Shown: positions 1-11,617 of the stretch, in pieces
How positions within the stretch are numbered: the first letter of the stretch is position 1
Layout of the letters: each line of letters opens with the position of its first letter
Assembly: GCF_964204645.1 (NCBI RefSeq)
Contig: NC_134025.1
Location: 12,839,001 to 12,903,000, forward strand
Length of the DNA stretch: 64,000 nucleotides
Source of the DNA: Tubulanus polymorphus
Taxonomy: Eukaryota > Nemertea > Palaeonemertea > Tubulaniformes > Tubulanidae
Direction: 5' to 3'
Notes under the pieces: model-generated
What the model was told of the DNA's origin: nothing
Seen by the model: only the letters and a program-made list of their open reading frames with translations
The model's database searches: none
Made by a program: the position numbers and the translations under genes

Positions 1-538
1 CTTTAACATTCTTCAATGGTAAAATGTTTAGTAAACCAGAATTACAAGTTATATCTTTAGTTGCTTTGTATGTTTTTGTAGGATCGATTAAATTGCAATA
101 AATATAAAAATGTGTGTAAGGTATTAAGTTTGGTGTAACAGCATCAATATTTTTAAAAGATCTATCTGGAAGAATTCCTAACAGTTTAGCTATAGGTTTT
201 TTTACCATAAATTTATTGTTTTTCACTATTAGACAACCTTATCTTTATTCTATCAGAACTCTCACTTTTTAAAAATCTAATACTAAACCCAGAACTACTA
301 CCTAATTTGTGCCAAGCTTTTCTATTAATTTCTTGTGCCAATGTATCTAAATTATATAACCCTGGTTTTAAATATATATAGGCCCATTCATTTTTATTTT
401 TATTAAAAATTAAAAAAGCTCTATGTTAAATAGTTTTATTCGATATATTGTAAAAAGAATTACATAAACTTATTTCTAATTAATAATTCTATCTAGAAAT
501 AATTTGTTGTTCTCACTGTTTGCTTGTTTACTCTCCAT
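1..538 (-). pseudogene. Broken Polinton virion-type gene (capsid-like), partial at window edge
   Basis: Read on the minus strand, an ATG at 538 starts a peptide opening MESKQANSENNK. After an in-frame TAA (426-428) and a frameshift near 215-225, the reading continues through segments containing YIYLKPGLYNLDTLAQEI and then, from an ATG at 208, AKLLGILPDRSF and HFYIYCNLIDPTKTY, still open at base 1. A two-lobed layout with a GLY-LD-LA-EIN stretch and a later LLG-YIYCNL stretch reminds me of structural proteins encoded beside the polymerase in Polinton/Maverick elements. That assignment is from general memory of the family and is tentative. The gene directly follows the polymerase on the same strand (about 30 bp gap), as expected for one element. 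It is broken by at least two lesions and truncated by the window. Confidence 0.4.
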
Positions 539-567
539 TTTAATAACATATTTTTATTAAAATTTGA

Positions 568-3500
568 TTAACACGTTAGAATTCTTTTCATTATCTCGTT
601 CTCTTTTGTTTCTTCTCTTTTAAATTTTAAGTATTCATCTAAATTGCAACCATAAGCAACTGTATGAATTCCATCATCTAAAATATATCTTTTATCATCA
701 AATGGGTTTAGACTTATCTTTTCAATTTCTTCAATAAACATTTCATGATCTTCAGATCTTAAACATCTCATCTTATGTTTTCTAACTTCTTCATTGAATA
801 TAAAATTGATGTAATCTTTGAAATGAATATTCTTTTCTACTACACTTTTTGTTATTCCTTTTAACTTTTTATCTTCATGTTCTTTAATTTTATATGAATA
901 CATTTTAGATCGAATACCTATGAATTCAATCATTTCTTCACCACCTAATTCATCTTTGAATTTACCGGGAACTTTTTTATTATCATTGCTAAACAATTCA
1001 TGATCTTTAGGATAGTTACTAAAATCAAAATGATGTTTTAATGTTTTTAAATCATCAGTTATGTTATCAGTTTTTATCTTTTTTTATATTTGTAAGAATC
1101 GGTATCAAAATATAATATTTCTATATGTTTTTCTCCAAAAAGTGGTTGTAATACATTATAATAGAATTCATACATTAGTAATTTTGATAATTCTAAAACT
1201 GAAGCGCCAACATAGATTGGTTTATTAAATTTCATTGAGGTTCTTCTCATCTTAACTGCAGCTAAATTTTCATCAAATATTCTGTTACCATTAAAATTTA
1301 AATTTAAATTTAAATTTAATATGTTCAGGATATTCTAAATCTACAACAAAGAAGTAACCAGTATCTGAATCATCTGCAATATCTAGGATTCTTTTCTTCC
1401 AATCAAATTTATCGTTATTTTCATTCTGTAAAACTTCAGTTAATTCAAATACTCCATAAGGTTGTGGTTCCATCATTGCCCAACCATACAAATTATTTGC
1501 ATCTATATATAATAACTTATATCCGGGGTTATCATTTACATTGAAATATCTATCACCTAATATACCTGAAACTCCTCCTCTTATAGATTTTTCAAATAAT
1601 AATAATTGATCTATATTTGTTAACAAATCCATTTTCATATCTGTAAATTTTAATCCACAATCCCATGTTAAACCTGGTGATGAATAACAATGACAAGGAT
1701 CAATATTAAAATATTTTAGGTTTACATCTCTAAACCTTTCGAATATATCGGTTAATAATAATACATCTGATTTTAAATATATATCTACTAATTGTCCATG
1801 ATTTTCTATTTTGAAATGATTCCAAATATTCAATGTTCTATTATAGACTTCATCTTTAACATATTCATTTTTTAATTCATCATAGAATTGTTCTTTTAAT
1901 AATTCAGATATATTGAAATCATTATGTGATTTATAAAATGAATATGGAATTGCGCCTTTATATCTCATTAATTTAAAATCATCATTATTTTGATAATGTT
2001 GTTTTAATATTTTTAATTCATCATCAACTAATGATTTTGATAAGTTATCTAATGAACTATTTAAAAATCTATATGAATCTATAAATCTTAGGCAACCAAA
2101 TTGGAATGATATATAATTCTCAGATGTTTTAGCTAACATTCTAAATTTATAAGTTGGTATTTTATCTTTTGATCTATTTGAATTTAATCTCTCTATTTCA
2201 TTATTGATTTCTTCTATTTTATGGCATAACTGTTTGATGAATAAATGTGCATCATATCCTGATAGATTATGAAATATAACTGGTACAAAGTTAATTTTCT
2301 TAGCTTGTAAGTTACAATTCTCATGTGCAGCGCCTCTAAACTTTCCATTTAAATGATCATGGTCTCTTACTTTTTATCTTTATAATTAAATATCTTTTCA
2401 CAATAATAACATTTATCTGTAAACACAAATTCTTCTTTATCTTCTTCTGTCATTATAATTTCTATATTTGTATTCAATAATTTACTAAATCTTATTTCAT
2501 ATTCAATTAATAAGTCACAAAAATGATTGATAACATTTTCATTTCTGTAATGATAATATTCACTTTCTATTAGTTCTGGATAATCAGATTTAATATATAA
2601 CCCGAAAGCTGCGGCTGATTGATGAATCTTTTTAATTGTATTTGTTTTTGGTGGTTCATCTGAAAAATCATTTTCATTAGAATTTAATTTCTTTCTTTTA
2701 TAATATATTTCTTTTCTATCTTGATCAGTTAATTCTTTATTTAATGATTCAAAATCTCCATATATTACAAATGGTACTTTATTTTTGTAATCATATTTTT
2801 TTAATTCTAATATTTTATCTTTTTCATTTGGTAAAACTAATTTACAATAATCATGATTTTCACATAATTGTTTATGATTTAATAATGCACTTTCATTACT
2901 GAATCTATGTAAACATTTTCTACAAAGATATATTTTATGGTGATCATTTTCTGATTTAAAAAATAAATCTATTTGTTTAATCCACATATAATGATTCTCA
3001 TAATATAATATATCTATAACATCGTTTGAATCATAATCTTTTGATAGATAAAAAGGTTCTAATGTATAATGTTTTATATTGTTACCTTTTGTATTTGGTA
3101 ATTTGATTAAATCAAATACATTTATCTTTATATTATTATCTCTTTCTATTTTTGGGATGTTTTTAATTCTAACAGGATACTTATCTATCTTATAATTATT
3201 TTCAAATGGTTTATAATGAGTTAATCTAAAACTATGTGTAATATCTTCTGTTGGATGTAAACAACTTATTATAGCCCATAGAAAACATTTATCATCTTCA
3301 TTTTGTACATTTATTACAGAATTAGTTTTAAATGGTAGTTTAGTATAACTCGATGCTTCAATATCTGGTTCTTTATAATATGATACATTATTTTCATCAA
3401 TTGGTTTTGATTTAGTTAACTTATTATATTTTGTGTTATAAACATGTAAAGTCATAAATATTATTTCATCAAATATTAAACCAGATCCTTCAAAATATTT

Positions 3501-4205
3501 TTCTTCTATTTTAGTTTTTACTTCATTATAACATTTATCTAATTTATCATCTATATGTTGTTTAGATATAATATGTACTGAATGAGAATTTATATTATAT
3601 ATTGGTTTATCTTCGGATTTTATGAATTTAACTTTTGATGAAATACTTATTTTAGGATATTCAACATCAGTAATTATTTATACTATTTCTTTCATATTTT
3701 CTAAATGTTTTTTATTTTCTTCTAATGTTTTTCCTTTATGAAATTTAAACTCGATAGCTGCTGGACCAATATCACTTTTAAATGCTTCGGTTATCTCTAT
3801 ATCTTTTTTATTATCTAATGAATTAATATAATTTCTTACATCTTCCATGTATGGTCTTTTATTGTTTAATTTATTTCTTATTCTTTTAATTGTCTTCTGT
3901 TTCTTATCATTATCTTTATCAAAATAATCTTCACCTAAAATATCATTATTCTTATTTCTAATATGATTTTTAGATTTTAAATGTTCTTTATAATATCTTT
4001 TATCACTGAATGATTGATTACATGTATCACATTTGTATGTTTCTTTTTCATTCTTTAATTCATCTAATTTAGTTTCTAATATATCATCTTTATATTCTAG
4101 TTTCAATTTATTATCTAAATGTGTTTTAGTTTTATTGTGTCTTGCTTTTTGGGATTTATCTATATTGATATTACATGTTGCGCAGTAGTACTTATTTGCT
4201 TCCAT
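568..4205 (-). pseudogene. Protein-primed family B DNA polymerase of a Polinton/Maverick element, broken
   Basis: The polymerase copies the linear element DNA. It starts at ATG 4205 with two zinc-finger-like C2H2 units (YYCATCNINIDKSQKARH, YKCDTCNQSFSDKRYYKEH). The N-terminal part carries another finger (YLCRKCLHRFSNESALLNH) and exonuclease motif I (VIYGDFESL). Exo II-like FHNLSGYDAH lies at about 2250-2290, exo III-like KSDVLLLTD at about 1750-1780, palm motif A (LLYIDANNLYG) at about 1490-1520, and motif C (LYFDTDSY) at about 1092-1115. The C-terminal part ends at 568 (DDKRYILDDGIHT). Lesions seen: an in-frame TAA at 3678-3680, a frameshift near 2367, a frameshift in the T-run near 1080-1085, and loss of the stretch between motifs A and C that should hold motif B, where an (AAATTT)n array sits at about 1293-1320. 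It cannot make a working enzyme as read. Confidence 0.9.
1293..1320. repeat. Short AAATTT microsatellite at a deletion scar in the polymerase
   Basis: About four to five copies of a 6-bp AT unit. Coding similarity stops just after motif A (peptide EYPEHIK) on one side and resumes well past motif B (NLAAVKMRRTS) on the other, in a different frame. The array therefore marks the breakpoint of an internal deletion. Confidence 0.75.
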
Positions 4206-4285
4206 TTTAATACTAAATTTTTTATTAAAATTGATTTTAGAAGTTCAATGATTTAAATGTTATTCATTTATATGAATATTTTAAG

Positions 4286-4554
4286 AGTAATAGGGGTAAT
4301 GGGCTTTCATATCAAAGGTTGAAAGGGCTAGTGAGTAAAAAATGAAAAATACGAAAATAATAATAATTTCTATTTGAATTAGGAGTGAAACTCATATAAA
4401 ATGAAAAATAAATTCGAGTGTGCGAGAATTATTTTTCATTTTATATGAGTTTCGCTACTAATTCAAATAGAAATTGTTATTATTTTCATATTTTTCATTT
4501 TTTATGAGCTCGACCTTTCGACCTTTGGTATGAAAGCCCATTACCCCTATTACT
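4286..4554. repeat. 269-bp near-perfect palindrome; probable Polinton terminus
   Basis: The left arm begins AGTAATAGGGGTAATGGGC at 4286 and the right arm ends with its complement at 4554. The arms, about 120 bp each, meet around 4410-4430. It lies about 80 bp upstream of the polymerase start, where a Polinton end is expected. Polinton ends are known to begin with AG, which fits. Two terminal repeats lying head to head, or one terminus with a built-in fold-back, would both explain it. The DNA could extrude a long hairpin. Confidence 0.7.
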
Positions 4555-5900
4555 TGCAACCATTGAGCTTGATAAAAACGTTCCAATAACGTTCGTATGA
4601 CGTTACATTATAACCATGATGTCCTCTTTCACGAGCTCGAATAAATCCCTTTCAACTAACTAATATTTGAATTATTTTACCTAACTTTTATTTTGTAACT
4701 ACGTATATATACATGTATAATATCGAAATTATAAACTCGTAAGTTAGTTCTCCAGTGCACCAGTCGTCGTCGTTACAGCGTAGCTGGCAGCCTTTGTGAT
4801 TCCTAAAATAAAAAGGAAATGATACAGAAACTTTTATTTTCATGGTTGTGTTAAGCCTTGAAGTTCATTTCATCCATACATACAGGGATTGTTATGCTTG
4901 TTATTGGAGAACAACAGTTAGGTCATTTCATTGATATAAAACCCGACGAAAAGGTCTCTAACGTGGGTTTCTACATAAAAGATTGTTTCAAAAACATTTT
5001 ATCGGTAATTTTCCATATATTGAAAGTATCAAAATTTGTGGATTGAATAACGTACCTTAGTAAATAAACGATTTTTAAATCCCTTAAACACGCCGCTTAA
5101 AGCTGATTGATGAACAATGGCGAACACTTCCTGCTTTGATATGTCACGATATCCATCGGTTTCGAATCCCATATTTTTCTTTACTCCCGAAAGTTTGAAT
5201 CTTGCTTTCAAATGGTATTAAAATGTAGGAATCCACGTCGGGATTTGCTTAAAACGGACTATATTGATGATATCTGACTTAACTAATGATTTGCTGCAGG
5301 CTCTTGGATGATAACGTTTAGAAAAACCTTCAGAAAACGTTATCGCCTGAACGTTACATTATAAACTATCACACAACTTTCACGAACGTTTCCGAATGTT
5401 GTATGAACGTTGTGTGCTAGCTGGGTAGCCCCTTATTACAGTTTATGATTCATAAAGGTCTTATCATACTCGTAATTTAAAGCTTTTATTATCCTTGAAT
5501 TAAATTATAAGACGCGCGCCAGAGCTCTCCGCGTGCGTCTCAGTAGTGTTACAATACAGCGCATAATTAATAGCCATATGTTCTCTATCGATCATTGCTA
5601 CTACAGCAGGGAAGTGTGTCTGTGTGTGAGACTATAGTATTACAAAAGCATTGAACGCTGCGCTGGCTGCGCGCCAACACAGAGGTGTTGAGAGACGAAA
5701 CAATACTGACTGGAATAAGATCCCGTCAGTATTGTTTCCTCTTTCAAAGATAAAATGAATAGCTGATAGTGTTCCACTACTAATTGTAGGCCCACTATTG
5801 ACTATTGAGTCAATTATTTTATCAACTTTCAGAATTCTATTCAAGACCCTACTAAATAGAGCGACAGTAACACCGTACACAATAGGCCACGGCCGTATCA
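4555..5900. other. No recognisable gene; degenerate repeat-like DNA
   Basis: Short open frames occur (4858-5046 plus, 5029-5211 minus) but show no known domain. Two blocks, around 4565-4640 and 5310-5420, share AACGTT-rich words including GACGTTACATTATAA or GAACGTTACATTATAAA, which suggests two related decayed repeats. From 5510 to 5900 the sequence is unremarkable. Confidence 0.5.
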
Positions 5901-6585
5901 AAATACGGTGAAACCGTATGGGTTGCAGCTCTGGATTGAGAAAAGGGCAATTGATTCTGCAAAATACACGGGCTGAAATTAGGTGGGAAATTGGCAAATT
6001 ATTATGCCACAACTCGGTAGTCTACACGGAGCCGATGAATCGCTACCTTAATCTCATTCTTGCACACACTGCATCTGGCATGCTTATTGTCTGCCCCCCT
6101 TACAATCCATGAATACTCGTCAAGCCATAATTCGTTGAAATATGTTTGTCCAGACATTGTTCATCACTCACACAATGCACAATTCAAAGAAAATTATCGC
6201 GACGCATTCTGGCGGCACACGTCCGCCATAATGATGTAAACAAACAGTATGTAAGCTGATTCACGATTGGCTCTAGATGATATCATCATCGATCATATAA
6301 CCAATCATGGCACTCGTTGTAAACTGCTGAACCAATATGGGTTTTTGAAGAATATGGAGAGAAGAACGAAATACGACAAGTGAACGATTCAGGAATACAA
6401 ATTTTATTGATACAAAAAATTACAATAATTGCATGGAAGCCTGAATTCCATGATTTTCCATAATATTAAGAAATAAAAATTGAAATTCCCTGACCCAAAC
6501 TGAAATTCCCTGATTTTCCATGATTTTCCAGTCATGTTTTCAATTCCCTGATTTTCCCTGACTTTCACTGATCGCGGGAACCCTG
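5900..6585 (-). mobile_element. hAT transposon, 5' end remnant
   Basis: The right edge at 6585 reads on the minus strand CAGGGTTCCCGCG, a hAT-type terminus, followed by repeated words of the CAGGGAA / TGGAAAATCA type (6420-6575) that are common in subterminal regions of this family. The flank at 6586-6593 would be an 8-bp target copy, but I did not find the matching left end, so the left limit is arbitrary. It is inserted ten bases inside an LTR (next entry). Confidence 0.55.
6010..6157 (-). pseudogene. N-terminal BED/TTF-type zinc-finger exon of a hAT-like transposase
   Basis: The minus-strand ATG at 6157 opens MSGQTYFNELWLDEYSWIV, followed by HARCSVCKNEIKVA. This is the usual start of BED- or TTF-fingered hAT transposases (aromatic-rich helix, then C-x2-C). 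A possible splice donor (AAG|GTAGCG) follows the finger. No catalytic part can be recognised downstream (below 6010), so the gene is truncated or decayed. It lies 430 bp inside the hAT terminus at 6573-6585 and is oriented away from it. Confidence 0.55.
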
Positions 6586-6594
6586 AAACGCTAC

Positions 6595-7357
6595 ACTACC
6601 CCCCTCCAGCTCTGGACGTCCTCGTCCAGAAAATAATTACATTATATGACAATTTAATTAAAACTTCTTCAGAATATTACAAAATTCACATTCTACCTTG
6701 CTTCCAACCGGATAAACTAATACAAATCCCCCCCCCCCCCCAAAAACATCTCTCCAACGTGCCGATGCTCAACCATCTTCCTTCTCGGGTCGGACGTAAC
6801 GTAACCGGTATCAATGGAATCGTCCATGGCCTTGCGTCTCGATTTTCTTTTCTAATGGTCTTCTGTGGGCTGTTAAAAGGACTCACACTTGGTGTTACGA
6901 CTGATGTTTCTTCCTGCCAGTTTCCGGTTATATCTAAAAGTTCGTCAATTGAGATTTCTGGTAACTTCTGTAACGGGTTCTGGTTGAGTTATTTTAGCGT
7001 CTGTTGGTACTTTTTGTATTATCGAACGAGGAATTGATGGTAATAATTCGCGATCATATCGTTCCGTCGGTTCTACTGTGCGTATAAATCTGCCTGAATG
7101 TCCTTTGACTGCATTCAGATCTTTTGGATGAATTTTTTCGACGTGCTCTTTTAGCAGGCTCACTCTGTGTGAATTGAATTCACCCACTTCTGACACCAAT
7201 TGTAGCGGAAAACGGGGGCAAGGCGGTGCTGCCCTCTCTCTTCGAATATGGTGGTCGTTCTTCTGCTCGTCTCATAAATTCTTCGATATAATCGGCAACC
7301 ATCTAATTTGTCAGGATGTCTAAACAGGTAAAAATCGTATCTTCTAAGCCCGCTACG
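6595..7357 (-). mobile_element. Miniature (TRIM-like) or deleted LTR retrotransposon
   Basis: On the minus strand a putative 5' LTR (7357 to 7201, about 157 bp, inner end CCGCTACA) is followed after two bases by TGGTGTCAGAAGTGGG, a primer-binding site complementary to the 3' end of a tRNA-Leu. Only about 600 bp later comes a purine tract (GGAGGGGGGTAG at about 6599-6610) and the first ten bases of a 3' LTR beginning TGTAGCG (6595), which is then cut by the hAT end. No gag, protease or RT is visible between them; two short frames (6945-7199, 6686-6886) are basic and proline-rich without a known domain. A 14-C run sits at 6728-6741. Confidence 0.6.
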
Positions 7358-8337
7358 GAGTTCGCTCACGTCGAATGATTTCTGGTAGTGAAATCAAAAA
7401 GGGAAATAACTAATATCTCGCCGCAAGGGATGATCCTCATGAGAAACCGAGAGAGATAAATATTTTAAAATAGCCATGATATGAAAATTCTAATCTAGAG
7501 TATACAGATCGTGCACACCGAGCACGAATAACCTATTTTCCGGTATACGCTTATCCTCTGCAACATGTCTCTTACATGCCCGTAAGGCACACAGCATATA
7601 ATCGGGTTGGCCACCCCGAATTATACCTGGATCTACCCTACATTCGACCGGTCTTTAGAATAATCTCGTAACCCTCACTTCATACTAATGTCAGTCCAAA
7701 ATTCTACCATAGATTCTCCCTCCTCATGGGCTGTAGGCTCTAAGTCCCTACTAAATAGTCCTCTGCTATTCGTCTCCACCGTGGCATTTTACCACCGATA
7801 AAAATAAATCTATCTTAAAACGGCCTGATACATAAAGAATTGTTCCTCAGTCCTTGTTAAGATTCTGACAATCACTAATAGACTAGTCTAAAGCTGCATA
7901 TGAAATACTGTATGAAATTATTATTAACGATTTATAATACTCTAATAATTAGAGTACACAATATTTATATATTTACAAATCTACATTATTCCTAATAAAA
8001 TATCGCTCCATTCAAAATCTAATTCGTTTCTTTATATATAGTAGCGTAGTGTTAAACTGTCTAAATATCCTGTATTTAAAAATAAAGACAAACGTACGAC
8101 TGAGGTACGACGATACGTCTTTTACTAACGCATATAACTAAGGGACTAAGATCTTAATAAATATACCAGCAGAGCAAGCTGTCGATCACGATAATCGTAA
8201 AAACGATAAAAGGAGACGGCTATATGTAACTGAATAAATATTATCGTTGAATTGATCACAGCGAACCAACTACGTGAATGGTCGGTCAGCCCGGCCAAAG
8301 ACCGGAGCTGACCTACAAACCAACTAATGCCTACCAG
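7358..8337. other. No gene seen
   Basis: AT-rich sequence with no open frame of note, no splice-bounded exon and no terminal repeat that I could pair. It flanks the Harbinger insertion and may be the oldest background here. Confidence 0.5.
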
Positions 8338-8540
8338 GGGCCGGTTTCACAAAGCGTAATTAACCCTTAATTATGATTAAATCACTAATCATGATTAAAT
8401 TATCATGATTAAATTAAGTTAGGTGTTTCACAAAACGTAATTATCTTTAATTATAATTAAGTTAATTACAAAATTTAATTCTCCTCTAAGGTGTAATTAA
8501 ACCATTTAATCATGATTAGTATCTAGGAAGGTTTATCAAG

Positions 8541-9891
8541 ATGGCTGCTGCGATTATTTATGAACGTTTATTTGTTGGTCAACAAAGGCAATTCAGACAC
8601 AGATTCGAATTCATTAATTCACTTAACGATGAGGAACTTAGACAGCGTTATAGATTCGGGAGAAGGGGAATCGATTTTATCCACGATATAGTCAAAAACG
8701 ATTTGGAAAGGCAAACAAGGCGATCACACGCAATTGATTCAAAAGTTCAACTATTGATAGCCCTTAGGTATTATGCCACTGGAGCTTTCATGAACGAGAT
8801 CGGGGATTCCTTTGGCGTGTCCAAAGCCACAGTTTCCCGTTCAATAACTGATGTGACAAATGCCCTCTGCCAACGGAGAAATGCATTTATACGATGGCCT
8901 ACTACCGCTGAAGAAATAGCAGTAAACAAAGAGAAATTCCATGAAATTGCTGGGTTTCCTGGTGTCATTGGGGCTGTTGACGGGACCCATATTCGAATTC
9001 AGCGTCCTGCCATAGATGAACCTGTTTATATAAACAGAAAACGCTACCCGTCAATCAATGTACAAGCTATCAATTACAGCGCAGGTGAGTTATGTTTTAT
9101 ATTTGTTCCGATTGTACGATGTTATTTTTTCAAATCAACCTTTCATTTTACCTTTCATTATATAGGCCTCATAAGAAAATATTTTTAATAAGTCAAACCT
9201 TGAAAATCTAAATAAGCCCATTCTAATTGTAGGCAAGTTTATAAATGTTGTTGCCGCCTGGCCAGGATCTACCCATGATTCTCACATATTCCGAACTTCG
9301 CAAATTGGACAGTAAGTTTATATAGGCTATAGGCAGGGAGTCGGTGTTAATTGAATCGCATGAATATACCAACAATGATTTTTGTATTAGGTACCTCGAA
9401 GAAAACCATAGAGGAATTGAGGTAGATGGTATACTTTTAGGTGATAGTGGCTATGCCTGCCGACCATACCTCTTGACACCTTTCCTCAACCCAGCTGGAG
9501 CACAACAAGAAAGGTAAGCAATGTGAAAACCGGTAGACCTTATGTTTCTTAAACAAAGAACGGTATTTCGATCTTATTTATAATTTTTTCTGTTTCTTTT
9601 TCAAAATACAATATAGCTCACGAACGCACACGATCCACAATAGAACGCGTATTTGGGGTGACAAAAAGGCAATTTCACCTCCTCCATGGAGAGATACGCC
9701 TTGAACCAGCTAAGGCGTGTAAGATGTTTGTCGCATGTGCCATACTCCACAATATAGCAATCATGTTGAATGAACCAGCTGTAGCCGCTGAACGAGAAGA
9801 TCCTGATGACGCCGGTGATGTAGGCCAAATCTACAATGGACCAGATATTGGAAAGGCTTTCAGAGATCATTTTGTACAGACGCATTTCTAA
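8541..9891 (+). pseudogene. HARBI1-like DDE transposase, four exons, last splice acceptor lost
   Basis: This nuclease excises and inserts the Harbinger element. Exon 1 is 8541-9084 (MAAAIIYERLF; helix-turn-helix around GDSFGVSKATVSRSI; first catalytic Asp in GAVDGTHI). Exon 2 is 9233-9311 ([16 protein letters not shown]). Exon 3 is 9391-9513 (second Asp in LLGDSGYACRPY). Exon 4 runs to the stop at 9891 (third acidic residue in RSTIERVFG; then FVACAILHN). Phases of exons 1-3 match exactly with GT-AG borders. Exon 4 reads in the conserved frame only if it starts at about 9606, where the genome has CAAA instead of an AG; the AG at 9615-9616 gives the wrong frame. Everything else reads cleanly, so this copy may have been disabled by one recent change. 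Confidence 0.9.
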
Positions 9892-10037
9892 CACCACACT
9901 AATCAACATAATTTATTTTGTATAAACAGCTAATCATTTTAATAATATGACACAGTTAAACAAACAAATGATAACACTTTTCTGATATTTACAATGTTTT
10001 TCATTAAAGATTGATAACGTAAGACTGAGGCTGTTTA

Positions 10038-11321
10038 TTCTTCTGAAACTTCTATCGTTGCTCCTGTTGACTTCTGCAGTGCGATAATTTCCAGTTGAAG
10101 TTTAGCATTCTCTAGTATGCGATTTTGCTTTTCTAGCTTCAAACATTCAACTTGCAGTTGTAGCCGCTCACAATCCAGCTTGATACGTTTCCTGTCCTCT
10201 ATAAGGTTTCCTACACTGCTCCCGCGTTACGTCTCCTGCAGATCTTTTGGGTGATGATCGAAATGAAGATGAAGCCTTTGATGAGGATGGGACTGATGGG
10301 GCATTGGGTGGAGGCGAACTTATCATGTCGTCAGCCACGTCATTGAACGAATGTTCCTCAATGAGACTTGAATCTGAAAATAGAAATAGTCGATATTAAG
10401 AATATTTGACTAAAGATTTGTATTTTTTTATATATCTCAGTGGAACAATAAAACTATATTCTCAATCCAATCCTTTTTATATTCCCGGGGATATGAATTC
10501 AAATGACTGAATCAATTATTTGTATTCATATAATAAGCATTTCATAGAACTTCTTTGCACTGTGATTTGAAGTTGTATGTAACAATCTGATTGATTAATT
10601 CAGCCCATTTACAGTCATGCTACTACTACTAGATTTTTAGTAACAATACAGTAAGGCACCGAGGAGGGTACACTGAGCAGTGCTTAAAGCTCTATGAGTT
10701 AAATGTTGGAATTAATTGTGATTACACTCGGGATTTAATTAATACACTCAAAACTTTGCAAAGGCAAACGCTTATGGTACGGATATAGTTCATAAAACTT
10801 CCGATAGAGGTGAGTTTGCGAAATTTCCCAGCTCAAAATTGTTTTAGACCAAGTGACAACTTGACACCCCTTCAAGTGCCAGTGGACCACACTAAATGCA
10901 CCCCTATTTAGGCTATAGGCTATCTAAATGGATCCATTTGTCTTGAAAGCTCATGGGGAAGCTGCCAGACGACAAAATCATAGCCTACATGATGACGGTT
11001 TCTTAAACCACGAATCCCTTCAATAAAGAATCAAATTGTTCATTTAAAATCAAATAAAGATTTTCGTACTTACACGTATCATCATTCTGCTGAGCATCAT
11101 TCAGTAGTTCTATACCTACACCAGTTTCCAGTCCACCGCTTATACCACTGAAATTTGGCTTTTCGTGCATAAAATCGACGATCATTTGGCTCGTTTCATC
11201 CAAATTAGATGGCGGTGGTCCACCTCCAGTGACTGAAGTCTGTCGTTTCTGGTCACTTCTGGCTCTCTTGGCCTTCATCTGAAGATTGTTCCACAGAGTT
11301 TTCACTCACAGTTCTTGACTC
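10038..11321 (-). pseudogene. Harbinger Myb/SANT-like accessory protein, 3' part
   Basis: The accessory protein of Harbinger elements binds the ends and helps bring the transposase to the nucleus. This part holds the end of the Myb/SANT-like domain (KTLWNNLQMKAKRARSDQK), the TGGGPPPS linker typical of the family, and a final exon (about 10038-10373) with a Ser/Pro-rich stretch and a coiled coil (DCERLQLQVECLKLEKQN). A splice donor (ACGT|GTAAGT) lies at about 11070 and a CAG acceptor at about 10374. Frameshifts occur just before KTLWNN and near 10210. The N-terminal exon lies 7.6 kb away at 18976-19168 because ISL2EU inserted into the gene. Confidence 0.8.
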
Positions 11322-11617
11322 AATAGAGAATTTCGTTATCTCTAACGCCATTTTTCTCGGGGTTGCCAATGACCACTAGATGGCGCTTAATAGTCACCTA
11401 GACGATTGAATCTTCATCTACGACTTAATGATCATTTGAGGTAAGTATCGAGCAACTGATTTATAATCAGTGAGTTATTATCATTCTTAGGGTGCTATAG
11501 ACTTACCTTATCGCATCCGTAGGCCTGAGAAATATCCTATTGTTTCGCGAAATGTGCGTATATTTCGAGCGGCTGCCAACCATTTTAGTTCAAAGTTCAT
11601 ATGCAGTGGCGCTCCTA

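Noticed and set aside
4858-5211. Two overlapping frames on opposite strands near 5 kb
   Set aside because: No known motif in either; splice signals possible but unsupported.
5632-6012. 126-codon minus-strand frame
   Set aside because: No recognisable domain, low complexity hydrophobic end, no continuity with the BED-finger exon; treated as chance.
6728-6741. Run of 14 C as a possible functional tract
   Set aside because: The purine tract expected before the 3' LTR is the separate G-run at 6599-6610; the C-run is a simple homopolymer.
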